Source: Cryphonectria parasitica EP155
Lineage: Eukaryota > Ascomycota > Sordariomycetes > Diaporthales > Cryphonectriaceae
Assembly: GCF_011745365.1 (NCBI RefSeq)
Contig: NW_024468912.1
Coordinates: 1,550,001-1,614,000, forward strand
Reading direction: 5' to 3'
Length of the DNA: 64,000 bases
The translations under genes were made by a program, and so were the position numbers. Shown piece after piece: positions 44,261 through 54,810 of the stretch. Below the pieces are notes generated by a model that saw nothing but the letters and a program-made list of their open reading frames with translations, made no database searches and was not told the DNA's origin. The first letter of the stretch is position 1. The number at the start of each line of letters is the position of its first letter.

Positions 44261-46104
44261 ATGGATGTGCACAGTCTCGCCTCGGTGTTGCCCGAAGGCT
44301 TCCGTGCCTTCTATGCCCGCAACGCCTATATTGTCGGCGCCTCAGAAGCAGACTATCCAACTATTTGGGTCGTCCTGCTCCTGGCCGCTGCAGGTGTTGG
44401 TGTTTTGTGGCTCAGCTCCACACAATCTACCAAGGCGAAGCAGCCACCATGTCTCAGTGAGACCATTCCCCGGGTCACCAACATATATCACTGGTGGACC
44501 AACATGAAGAAATTTCTGGTGCGGGTAGAGTAAGTTCTCACCTAGAAACCCACCTCACATGGCGAGTCTCTTGCTGAACTCTATCGTGCCGATAGGGAAG
44601 CCCTCCAAAACTCTAGTGTGATCAAGTTCTATCTTGGCCCCACGACTGCATATGTAGTCCGCGGGGCTGCCAACGTTCAGGAGATATTTCGGACGTCCAG
44701 CACAAGCAAGTTCGAGAGCGACATCATGATCGAAATGGTGGCCGCCAGGCAGTGGGGGATGCCCAAGAAGGATCTCGACAAGATCAAAAGAGACAAGTCA
44801 GGTCGCTCCAAGAAGCCCTTGCCTGGCACCGAAGACCTCCCCGAGCAGGACCGCTTCTTTTATGCGCAGCACCACATATACAGCGAGTACCTGGCGCACT
44901 TGCGTTCCTCCACTGGCCTTGCCGAGGTCTTTTACAAGTTTGTTACCGACAAACTCGACGCAGAGCCGGTGGGAGCCTGGAAGACCGTGAGCCTGGTGGG
45001 GTTTTGTAGGATGGAGGTCGCCGAAGCCGCAATCCGCACCCTTCTGGGATCGCAGGTCGTCGACAACCACCCTGACTTCCTCGACGCATTCTGGAAATGG
45101 GAGGCAGACGCCGTGCTGTTGTTCTTTGGTGTTCCTCGCTGGCTCAACTCTCGCCCGTACGACGCCAGAGAGCGTCTCAATCGTATCATGAAAGACTATA
45201 TGCGGCTTGCTGACCAATTCGACTTTGACGGCCCCGATTCCGAAGTCGTCTGGGAAGAGCGCTCCGGCTCAAGGGTGGCCCGTGAGATGCTCAAGTATTA
45301 TCGGGGGACGGATTTTGACGATGAGGGCATTGCTGGATACTATGCCACGTTCTTGCTTGCGTACGTCCATTTTTGGAGCAGGTTTGAGTCCAAGAAAAGG
45401 GAGAAGGAGAAAAGAAGCTAAAAGTTCCTCTCAGGCAAAACTCAAACACCCTCCCCATCGCAACTTGGGTCGTGATGGAAGCCGCCCAAGACCCTGCGCT
45501 TTTGCAGGCCTTGCAGAAGGAGGTTGACCAGGTCTTTGCGGAAGATCACACTCTAGTTATCCCAAAACTCCTGGCGCTGCCGTTATTGCAGTCTGTGTAC
45601 ACGGAGGCTCTGCGTCTACACATGTCCTTCAACCTCCCGCGCACCACGCGTGACAAGGTCGTCATGGACGGCTACGAGATCAGGAAGGGCACCCTGGTTC
45701 TGGCCCCCATTGAGATTGCCCACCTCGACGAGGCCGTCTGGGGCTCTCCGGGCCATCCAGCCTCCGAATTCTGGGCGGAGCGTCACCTCAAGTACACGGA
45801 GACTGTCGACAAGGACACTGGCCAGAAGACCATGCGGCCGGAGTTTTCCATGGCCAAGAACGCGAACATGTTCTTCCCGTACGGCGGAGGATCTGGGATC
45901 TGTCCCGGTCGGACCTTTGCTAAGCAGGAGATCCTCATGATTGCGGCGATCCTGCTGGCCAAGTTTGATTTTGAGTTTCTCGAGTGGACCAAGCTGGACG
46001 GAACCAAATCCGATCGACCGGCTCAGGACGACGAGAGGTATACCGGGATGGCGGCGATGCCTCCGGATCGGGACATGAAGGTCCGCCTCAAGAGACGGTG
46101 GTAG
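44261..46104 (+). CDS. Cytochrome P450 (CYP7/CYP8-like monooxygenase)
   Basis: join(44261..44529,44596..45360,45435..46104), 567 aa. N-terminal membrane anchor at about 33-52 (IWVVLLLAAAGVGVLWL). Helix K ExxR is EALR; the PERF-type region is FWAERHLKY. The haem loop FFPYGGGSGICPGRTFAKQE supplies the Cys ligand. The I-helix reads NSNTLPIATW across the third exon boundary, without the AGxDT acid-alcohol pair; this is usual in CYP7/CYP8-like enzymes, so an atypical oxygen activation or isomerase-type reaction is possible. A 568-codon frame closes over both introns. Substrate unknown. It does not sit in an obvious biosynthetic cluster: the neighbours are a GH5 glucanase and an RNase Z-like protein. 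Confidence 0.88.
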
Positions 46105-46840
46105 ATCGTGCCCAATGCGTAGTCTCTAGACTATTCCAGTGTCTCGACTCCCACGCCAGGCAATTTAGCTTCTTGTGTTGGCTGCCAGCGGACGGACAGA
46201 CGGAGGGGAAAGTCTTATTTGGAGGAAAGTCCAAGGGGGCTTCGACCGTCCGCATATATTCGAGGTCCTATCATCTTATAAAGTCGCAATGTCACTTTGG
46301 TGCGTCCTTCTTTTACGAATCTGCAAGATTAAAAAATTTCGCTGGCCAGCATTCTGAGATCTCTGGTGTGTGCTGCAGCTCCTGATGCTCCCCTGTCATG
46401 AGATCATGCAATCAGATTGTCGGAGCCAGTGCCTCCATCCTACTGCATTCGGGGCTCGCGCCGTCCTCCCGCTGGGGTCTGCGCCCAGGGTTCGATGCCA
46501 CATGGCTGGGCAAAAGCTCGGGTCAGTGCCACCGGGTATTTCAACAAGTCCTTCATCGTTGCGGTCATCGATGCAAGGAGCAGCTCGATCTTATAAAGGT
46601 CTACCTTTTTCGAGAAATGATCCATGACGGACGAATGAGAGGCTGCTCGGTAGATAGGTAGCATCACATACATACTTGACCGGGTTATCATTTCTTGGTG
46701 TGAAGCTTATATTGCTGTCGCAGGCGTATAAAAAGCAGGGGGTTTGCCTACATAAGTATGCTCAGTACGAGGTCGTCCTGAACGTCCTTTGACTACAACC
46801 ATTATCCTTCTCCACTACGGAACAGTATCGTCTCGTAATC
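46105..46840. other. Promoter region of the GH5 gene
   Basis: 0.7 kb. A TATA box lies at 46727-46735. CTGGGG at 46472-46477 fits the CreA core (SYGGRG), consistent with glucose repression of a cellulase, but it is a short motif. Confidence 0.45.
46727..46735 (+). promoter_or_regulatory. TATA box of the GH5 endoglucanase gene
   Basis: TATAAAAAG 106 nt before the ATG at 46841, a normal spacing for inducible fungal hydrolase genes. Confidence 0.5.
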
Positions 46841-48160
46841 ATGATGAGACCCTCTCTTCTCTTCACATCCTTCTTTCTGGGGGCGCAGGCGACCATCTAC
46901 TACGCCGGCGTGTCAGAGTCTGGCGGGGAATTTGGTGTATATGGTACTCCAGGCACAGGACTTCCTGGCACGTTTGGCGTAGACTATGAATTCATTAATG
47001 CCTCTGCCGTTGATGTGTACGTGGACCAGAACAAGGTGAGGAATCTATCATTTCTCTGGGACAACATGTCCCTTCAGATGAGACATAACGTTGAGTACAA
47101 GAGCTCACATCAACCAGATCAACTTGTTTCGCGTCGCTTTCCTCCTGGAACGGATGTGTCCGTTGGCATATGGCCTCGGAGCCAAATTCAATGAGACGGT
47201 ACAATAACTTTATCTCAGCTGCACAGAAGGATGTTCATCCCGCTCACAAAAAGGCAATACTAGCACTTCGACTATTACAAGCAAGCCATCGATCATATCA
47301 CAAAGACCAAGGGCGCATACGCGATATTGGACCCGCACAACTACATGCGCTACAACGACCCGTCGTCGCAACCCTACTCGGGCAGCGTGATCGGCAACAC
47401 CACCGACCCAGCCGCCGCGACGACAGAACAGTTTGCAGCCTTCTGGGGCGAGCTGGCCAGGCGCTTCGCCAACAACACGCACGTCATCTTCGGCCTCATG
47501 AACGAGCCACACGACATGCCAACCTCGCTCGTCCTGCAAAACGACCAGGCCGCGGTCACAGCCATCAGAGAGGCGGGAGCCACGAACCTCATCCTCGCCC
47601 CGGGCAACGGCTTCACAGGCGGGCACGTGTGGACATCCAACTCGGGCTCCACGGGAACCGACCTGCCGTCGTCCGAGTACATGTACCAGATCAACGACAC
47701 GGCCAACAACTGGGCCGTCGATGTCCACGAGTACCTGGACTACGACTTCAGCGGCAGCCATATCGAGTGCACGGAGCCGTTCAACACGACACTCGCCCCG
47801 CTGACGGCGTGGCTGAAGCAGTACGGCATCAAGGCCCTCGTGAGCGAGTTTGGCGGCTCCAACACCACCGGCTGCGTTGAGATGCTCAAGGACGCCCTGG
47901 CGTACATGGCTGACAACGAAGAGTATATCGGCTGGGCGGCGTGGGCTGCTGGGCCCCTCTGGGGACCCTATGCGCCCTGCTGTAGCAACTCGACCGAGAT
48001 TGGCAGCCTTGAGCCAGGCAGTCTGGCGGTCGACGGCAGCCCGGGTCTATATGAGACCGTCTGGGAGCCGGTTCTTGAGCCTTTGTTGCCCACGACTCTG
48101 CAAACTAGCGGGGCGGCCAATGTCAACGGCTCCGCTGTGAAGACGAGGCGCGTTGCTTGA
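46841..48160 (+). CDS. Secreted GH5 endo-beta-1,4-glucanase (cellulase)
   Basis: join(46841..47035,47118..47198,47264..48160), 390 aa. It cleaves cellulose internally outside the cell. Signal peptide: MMRPSLLFTSFFLGAQA. The GH5 family pattern is clear: GVSESGGEFG at the mature N-terminus, INLFRVAFLLERM from exon 2, then DPHNYMRY, acid/base Glu in GLMNEPHDM, VDVHEYLDYD, and nucleophile Glu in LVSEFGG. The introns are short and keep phase. No cellulose-binding module or linker is present, so it is a catalytic domain alone. N-glycosylation-type sites occur (NNT, NTT). Two adjacent Met codons open the frame; the first is used. Confidence 0.93.
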
Positions 48161-48460
48161 GATTGGTTCGGAGACCGAATGTCACAGGCATGGTCATATT
48201 AGACCCTTTCTCTCAATAAAAAAAAAAGGTCTTTTTTAATGGATAAAACATTCCGCTCTGTTGTTTGTTGTGTGACTATCTAGTCTGTAGTGACTACCTT
48301 GTGGAATCTAGCCAGTTGGATTGCCTGGATGGAAGTTGAGAAAAGCAATGGCCGCGCGGAATGCGTCCGCACCTCCAGCCACATGTACTTCAATCTTTAC
48401 AGATCTTCTGCCCAATTTTCCATACAACGGTAGTCAGACTCATGGCATATTGCATATCCC
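48161..48460. other. Intergenic, convergent gene ends
   Basis: 0.3 kb between the GH5 and secreted-protein 3' ends, with an A tract near 48216-48227. Confidence 0.5.
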
Positions 48461-49154
48461 TCAAGGACAATCGACAGTATCGCCCAAATCGACACAGCGA
48501 GTGAACGTGCCAACCGCGATGGTGCCAGCGTCCTGGCAGCTCAGCACGACATGACCCTCGCCGTCGTCAGCGAGGCCGATGTAGGAATCTACGTTGTCGT
48601 GTTAGCACACTGAAAAAGAAAGAAGAAAAAAACTTCAGGCCCACTGCACACTGATAGTGTGATGCTTACTAAAATCGAAAGGGTTGTTGACAATGTTGCC
48701 GTGGCCATTGTGGCAAGAGCACTCGGCCTGAGTGATGCCGCAGTGGAACTGGCAACTGGTGATCTGGTCGCCCATCTCGCAGGTGCAGGAGTGCAGAGCG
48801 CCTCCGCTGTTTCCCAGCTCATTAGTATTCATCAGCCTGCGAAGGGAAGGGGGCTGAAATGAAGGGGGTGACAGCGTTGCCATACTTCATGCGGAGGTAC
48901 AGAGAACCCTTGACGTTGACGAAGCACAGGTTCAGATCGAGATAGGACTCATAGAGGACACCGGCACCGCCGGCAGCCGAACACATGGCCGTGAGCTGGG
49001 TCTGCGCGCTGTCGTAGAAGCCGATAGAGGTTGGGTCGCAATAGGAGGAGAAGCCGGTGGCCATGGGGAGAGGGGCATCCGTGGCAGTGACTGAGGCCAG
49101 GAGGGCGGCCATGGGGGCGAAAACCTTGGAGACGAGGTTGTGGTTAAACATCAT
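48461..49154 (-). CDS. Small secreted cysteine-rich protein, CVNH-like
   Basis: complement(join(48461..48588,48670..48836,48886..49154)), 187 aa. N-terminal signal peptide (hydrophobic VSKVFAPMAALLASVTA, residues ~9-25). The mature part has about a dozen cysteines. First half: GFSSYCDP..., LTAMCSAAG, SYLDLNLCFVNVKGSLYL. Second half: CTCEMGDQITSCQFHC, CSC, NSYIGLADDGEGHVVLSC. The repeated S-x-x-L-x-x...N/D-x-x-G-x-L pattern in both halves suggests a CVNH (cyanovirin-N) fold, a sugar-binding module common in fungal secreted proteins. The tail ends DLGDTVDCP. The 48837-48885 intron ends close to TACTAATGAG, an AG that must be skipped to keep frame. Function is unknown; an effector or lectin role is speculation. 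Confidence 0.75.
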
Positions 49155-49785
49155 GTTGACGACCTGGGATCAGCTTGATAGAGTTCTCAACAGCGATTTG
49201 GTGAGTGATCGAAAGGTTGTTCTAAAGAACAGCAGAAGGTTTTGATGTTCTTGATGGATACAATGAGGAGCACAAGTGTTTTGGCGAAAGGTTCTTGTTA
49301 GAAGTTGTGCGTCTATATATGATTATGTGTATTCTGGCACTGTGAGCTCGACTAATTCACTCTGTCATGTTGGTAGAGGGTGTTGCTTCACACTTCCAGA
49401 TGTTAATGTCTGTGAAACTGTCAATACATACAAAATCATCACTTCACTGTGGTATTAATTTGTTTATTTGGGTGAAAATCACATTTATTTAGTTTTAGTT
49501 CCATATATTCTCATTCTATCAAATTTCTCTTGATATGTATGCTGGACCGCCATAATCAAATGCTGAAAATGAGAAGTGAACATTAATTAGTGAAGAAGAA
49601 CAATTAGCACAGGAAACCTACTCAGTCTCCACGTATTCAGTCGCCTCTGGATGAAACACCTCACTGCCCTGAATGATGCATATCTTGTAGGACTTGGAAT
49701 ACTTCATCTTGTCGATAGGATGGTCAAGGTATACATTCATTGGAACGCGAAGTGGTTCACGGGCCCTCTGCACCAAGACGTATGA

Positions 49786-49826
49786 ATACATACATACATA
49801 CATACATACATACATACATACATACA
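49786..49826. repeat. (ATAC)n microsatellite
   Basis: About ten uninterrupted copies of the four-base unit, 41 nt. Confidence 0.95.
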
Positions 49827-50656
49827 AAAGAACTAGTTTTAAATACAGACGTCACCCAGTTGTACTAGCCCAGAACAGCAAGAACAGATGGTGGTCTATG
49901 AAATAATGGGTTGCGGTCGGATAGAAGTTGCTTGAACAAGGCAAATTCCAACGGCTTACATGATGGATTTCTATTTTAAGGAAGTACTCAAACGTGTCTC
50001 TTCTGATAGCCCTCGATCCAAGGCGATCATCACGCTGTGAAACCTTGGATGATGTGAATTCCTCGGGTTCAAACTGTCATGACGTTCTCAAGGTTGACCA
50101 GCATGCCAGGCTCGTAACTAGATGTAGATGATTTAATGGCAAGAGGGTTAGGGTCCAAGTGGTCCGCTTTTCCCTCCTCAAATCTGATGGACAACTCTTT
50201 GTCCGTCAAAAAGCCTGTATTGTGGCACATACGCCATCTACACGTTGGCAGGAAGCAAGAGGTGGAAAGTCTGGCAGTCGAGAACGCAATCTTCTCTTAT
50301 TGTCTTTTTTGATGAAACATCGAAACGAAGAAATGACTTCGGGGAGACCTGCCAAGGCACGTGACTGCGCGTTGTAGGCTGAATCGAGCTGGAGGCCCGT
50401 GCTCTAACTTAATGTGATTAAATTGGGTGGCTGGGCTGTCTCCACTCCTGACATCGTCTCCTTCCCTCTTTCACCAACGTACGTGAATGACAGGCAATTT
50501 CAACTGGGCACCTTCCCTGCCTGTTGCCTGCCCTTCACAGGGTCTTTGTCCTGGATTCATAGCTAACCCGACCTATCGCTCAGAGGTTTATCTCCTTTCC
50601 TCTCGCACACTCGATCCACTTCCTTTCCCTGACCTTACAATCCAAGGTCGTCTTCT

Positions 50657-51050
50657 CAAAATACTGCATCGCACCCCTTCGCAGTAGCAGCAAGCCGCGT
50701 CGGCTATTCGCACCCTTTGCCAAGCAACAGGATTTCTGGGCTCTGGGAGGTAGCCTTCCACTTTGGATTCGTGAGCTTTTAAAAGAGACGTCTCCAGTGG
50801 ATGAGCTGGCCGATTGCGAGTCCTGGCAACGCTTGCTGCGCTTTCGAGAGCTCTACGCCAAAATATTGTATCGCACATCACAGTAGCCATTCAAGAGCAC
50901 TGGCCATTCGCACCCTTTGCCAAGCGACAGGATTCCTGGGCTTTGGGAGGCAGCCTTTCATTGGATTCGTGAGCTTTAAAAGAGTCGTCTCCAGTGGATG
51001 AGGTGGCCGACTGCGCGTCCTAGTGTTTCTTGTTGTGCCGTTGAGCTACC
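50657..51050. repeat. Diverged ~200-nt tandem duplication
   Basis: Unit 1 (about 50657-50855) and unit 2 (about 50859-51050) share runs such as ATTCGCACCCTTTGCCAAGC at 50706 and 50906 and CCAGTGGATGAG at 50793 and 50991. The offset drifts from 202 to 198 nt, so small indels have accumulated. Neither unit has a conserved reading frame. Confidence 0.75.
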
Positions 51051-51273
51051 AGACATCGAAGAGACCTTTTCTCCTCGGCGTCTTCCTCCCTCTTTTCTTA
51101 TTCATTCAATTATCTCCACCGACCCTTTGAGTCAAGGCTGCTCTATCGCATCGAAAAAGCCTGGGCGGGTGGGATCCTGTGTCTACATGAGCTGATTCAT
51201 GACATCGGGGCTTCGTTTCAGGATACGTTCGTGACTGCTGATGCTTGCTTGGGACAGATAGGCAACATATAAA

Positions 51274-52502
51274 ATGACTGCAGCGGTCCCATCGTCTGAG
51301 ACGTCCTCGGCGCTCAAGATTGATTTGCACAACGTCCCTGCTGTCATCGGCCGGGATGAGACCCTTGAGGCATCCCCCCAATCATCTATACCAGCATCTC
51401 TGGCCCTCGATCTCGATTCAACAAACAAAACCGCCTCGCTCAGGCTTCGCATTACTCTGCATCGACGCCGCCAAGATGAGGCTGTTCCTGTCTACCTTGT
51501 GATCCATTTCCAACAGATACAGTCGATCGTCGAGTCCGTGCCTGCCCAGGTACAAGCCGATGCTGAGGCGTTGCGTGATAAGACGCATCGCTTGCTGTTT
51601 CGCCTCGAGAAGCCTCCCATCCTCGTCACACCGCATGAACCACTGCGCCTCAATGACAGGACCCAGACTGCCCTGCTGCGGTCCGTACGATCAGCTGCCC
51701 AGCGCAATGTCTTGTCACTTTACATTGGAGACGGTGCTCTGTCTCAAGCTCAGCTCACGATGCTCTGTGAGACTTCATACCAAGACTTTGGTCCCAGCAA
51801 CAGTCTCGGCGACTATGTGAGCCTCTATCATGGCAAAGGTGGCAAGGTCGTCGATTGTATCGGCGTTGATGATGTGCCAGCCGAGAGCCCTCCATCGTAC
51901 AATGAGCTTGGGGCACCGCCCCCTGTACCTCCAATAGCATACAGTAAATACAGTCATGCCTACTCCTGTTCCTGAAAATAATACGTGCTTGCTGAGGCTG
52001 ATTCTCTTATCAAGACGCAGACGTAGCCACGTCGTCTAAGAAGCGTCGACTATCCAGCCCTGTCCCTCGCGACTTCGACATCTCACTTGTCGAAACCATT
52101 TGCAAAAAGATTTGCGCTGAACAATATACCAAGCTGCGTGCCGAGCTTTCGGCGTCTGAAGCCCGCATTGTAGATTGCCTTGACCAACGCCTAAACGATC
52201 ATTTGTCGGGCCTGAACGACGAGTGCCAGGCCAGGTTTAAAAATCTCGAAAATCAGATTCAAGATATCAGGGACCAAGTCAGCAGGTTGGACGAGGCGTG
52301 TCACGCGGATATGGAGAGGCTGGACGACCGAATCCAAGAGGTCAGTGATGATGTTGACAGGCGGGTGGACTACGAGGTGGAAGACCGGGTCCTTGCTATC
52401 AAACTCAGCATGGAGGACTTTGTCAAGGATGAGCTGAAGAACACTGAAGATACCATCAAGCAGCATCTTGAGGAAGCAAGCCTATCTTTACATTTTAATT
52501 AG
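51274..52502 (+). CDS. PPxY-motif coiled-coil protein, unknown function
   Basis: join(51274..51943,52021..52502), 383 aa (an acceptor six nt earlier, at 52014, adds two residues and also fits). The N-terminal ~200 residues form an unassigned folded part with IDLHNVPAVIG, LRITLHRRRQDEAVPVYLVI and VLSLYIGDGALS. Then comes SPPSYNELGAPPPVPP, which contains a PPxY core (PPSY), a potential WW-domain/Nedd4-type ligase binding site. Across the intron follow a basic SKKRRLSSP, likely nuclear, and a long coiled coil (about 250-380: LENQIQDIRDQVSRLDEAC and DRRVDYEVEDRVLAIKL). I recall similar hypothetical proteins only in ascomycetes. An adjacent diverged duplication (50657-51050) and a decayed fragment downstream mark it as an accessory locus. 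Confidence 0.7.
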
Positions 52503-52747
52503 TAGCATTCCAATCTTGGCAGCCGGCATGCGACCCCGATATAATATAGCATGTGCTGAACAACCAACTCTCCTCAATCTCTACAATGACTAGCCGTGAA
52601 TCACGTGGACTCGTTTGTCCTCGAGGCTATTGCTATGTAAAACCGTCAAGAGTGCATGTTCACCCAGCATCTTCTGGGCATCCGGTATGTACATCAGGAA
52701 GGCATCCGATGGTGCGTGACGCCAGCAACGAAACGTGTCCAGGCTAA

Positions 52748-53299
52748 GACCTGGATCGCTATAGGAGTTCACTCTACTTTGATCTCTGCCGCTACCTTCC
52801 ACTACTCACCCTTTCTTCATTCGTCAAAAGTGTATGCAATGACTTGAGAGATGCCATATTGCCTTTTCGTTTCATTCGCAGTGGCACTAGTGCATCTATA
52901 CATGCCATCAATCGAATCGATTACTTTAATGACCTCATCTTTCGCCGAATGTGTTGACACATGTGACTGTACATTGCCGCAAAAGGAATATAGGCAGACA
53001 TCAACGATCTGGTAGATCTGGTATTGGAGAGTCCCGAAAGTATTGGTCAGATACTCCAGAAATCCAAATCTTTTGTTTCTAACGTTCCTCCAGCTCCCTT
53101 CAGAACTTCTCTCTTACTGCTCAGTGGCACCAGTAATAATCTCAAGTCTAAGCGGGCGGATTGGGAATCGATGCCGATATCTCAATATCAGATTAAGCCT
53201 GTAGCAAACAGCTGGGGTTGGCTGTGGACGCTTCCTACATTGATCTCCTCCGAAAGTAATTACTCAACTTATAGACAAGATGTCATGGTAAGGCTCTGA
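52748..53299 (+). pseudogene. Decayed gene fragment of an unknown fungal family
   Basis: A protein-like reading begins after a stop at 52745-52747 and has no ATG start: DLDRYRSSLYFDLCRYLPLL, SSFVKSVCNDLRDAILPFRF, INRIDYFNDLIFRRM, then stops. It resumes as INDLVDLVLESPESIG, FVSNVPPAPFRTSLLLL and runs to 53299. A splice from about 52951 to 52997 (weak GTTGAC-type donor) would join the two halves in frame. The sequence reads as a folded protein, not as random frame, but the 5' end is missing and I do not recognise the family. It could instead be the live 3' part of a gene with an unusual 5' structure. Confidence 0.35.
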
Positions 53300-53555
53300 T
53301 TCTCATAAAAATGGAGATCCATTTGTAAGAAGATTGAATGTAGGTGATTATAAATCCAGACCAGACCGTGTATTAGTAGGGTGGTGATTACCAATCTTGA
53401 TGCTAGTTCTGTATACATATTCAGCATTGCACAAACGCTACCCCAACATGAACGGCTGGCTTTGCCTCAAAGTGTACATTCTCAAAGGCATTGTCGTCTA
53501 ACAAACTTGGTCTTGTGTCTTTGCATTTCATTGCGATAACATCCAACTGACAAAA
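53300..53555. other. Intergenic, promoter of Gal80-like gene
   Basis: 0.25 kb, no feature seen. Confidence 0.4.
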
Positions 53556-54810
53556 ATGGCACCAATCCGCCTTGGCATAATAGGGCTCTCTTCCTCCGCC
53601 GTGACCTCCTGGGCGAGCAGTGCTCACCTACCCTATCTCCTCTCGGCGCGGGGCAGGTCCAAGTACACAATTGCGGCACTTTGCAACTCCAGTGTCGAGT
53701 CTGCAAAGAAGGCTATTGAGTCTTACGGCCTCGACCCAGCCAGCACCCGCGCGTACGGTGACCCGACAGCGCTTGCATCCGACCCGCATGTCGACCTTGT
53801 CGTCTGCTGCACGCGCGTCGATACGCACTATGACCTCGCCAAGCCCAGCGTTGATGCTGGAAAGCATGTGTTTGTAGAGTGGCCGCTGACACATGATGTG
53901 GAGCGTTCGAGAGAGCTGGCCGATGCGGCGGCGGAGAGAGGTCTTCACACCATGGTCGGTCTGCAGGGACGGCTGACGCCTGTGTTTCTGAAGATCAAGG
54001 AGCTGATCCAAGGCGGGAGCCTGGGCAAAGTCCTGAGCAGCGAGGTGCGGGCTTTTGGAGGCACGATTGATCGGGAGACGGTGGCCGAGGGGTTGAAATA
54101 CTTTGCGCAGAGGAGCGTCGGAGGAAACATTCCCATGATTGGCTTTGCGCATCGTCAGTAACTATTCGATCCTTTGTTTAGTATCCTATTTCTGTTTCGA
54201 ACAAGCTTTGGCTGACTGTCTTGAAGTGTTCGATTCTTTGCAGTCCACCCTTGGTGAGGCCACGGAGGTGCAGACGCATCTCCAGCTCCAGCGACCCACG
54301 GTGAAGCTCCGCGATGCCTCGGGCAAGATTGTCGGCGAGGTGGCATCGGACGTCCCTGACTTGATCATCGCCGCGTCTTCCCTCAAGCCCTCGGACAGCG
54401 TCGAGAAGGGAGCCAGTTTATACATACGTTTCCGTCGTGGGCAGCAGTTCAAGGGAGAGCCTGCACTGACATGGCACATCAACTGCGAACTCGGCGAGAT
54501 CCGTGTCGTTTCGCCGAGCGGAACATCCCTCCATGCAAACTCGTACTCTGCACCTGTCACGATCGACGTGCACGATTTCGCGACGGATGAGATACGACGC
54601 GAGGAATGGGAGTGGCCTGCGTGGCAAGAGGAGACTGATTTGCCTATCGTTGCTCGGAGCGTCGCGGCGCTGTATGAGGGGTTCTATGACCATGTCTCTG
54701 AAGGTCGCGACAAAAATTATCCTGATTTCTCGGATGCCCTGAGCCGCCATGAGCAGTTGAGCTCCATGTTGTCTGGGTGGACGTCAGCTTCGCGAGCAAG
54801 CGCTCATTAG
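53556..54810 (+). CDS. Gal80-like Gfo/Idh/MocA oxidoreductase-fold protein
   Basis: join(53556..54153,54227..54810), 393 aa. N-terminal Rossmann fold (MAPIRLGIIGLSSSAVTSWA; DLVVCCTRVDTHYDLAKPS; HVFVEWPLTHDVERSRELAD; HTMVGLQGRLTP). The second half is the beta-sheet dimer domain. The pattern FVEW + A/T at the usual catalytic Lys position is that of yeast Gal80 (a transcription repressor that binds NAD(P) without catalysis) rather than of active EKP-type dehydrogenases: EWP replaces EKP. Both splice sides keep phase with a GTCAGT donor. Fungal relatives act as sugar or amino-sugar enzymes or as regulators; which applies here is not decidable from sequence alone. Confidence 0.82.

Larger units (their letters stand above)
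49155..51273. other. Intergenic region with repeats
   Basis: 2.1 kb. It contains an ATAC microsatellite and a ~200-nt tandem duplication (separate entries). No coding sequence is supported. Confidence 0.5.

Noticed and set aside
46470..46520. GGTTCGATGCC, resembling a tRNA B box
   Set aside because: No A box or cloverleaf could be folded around it.
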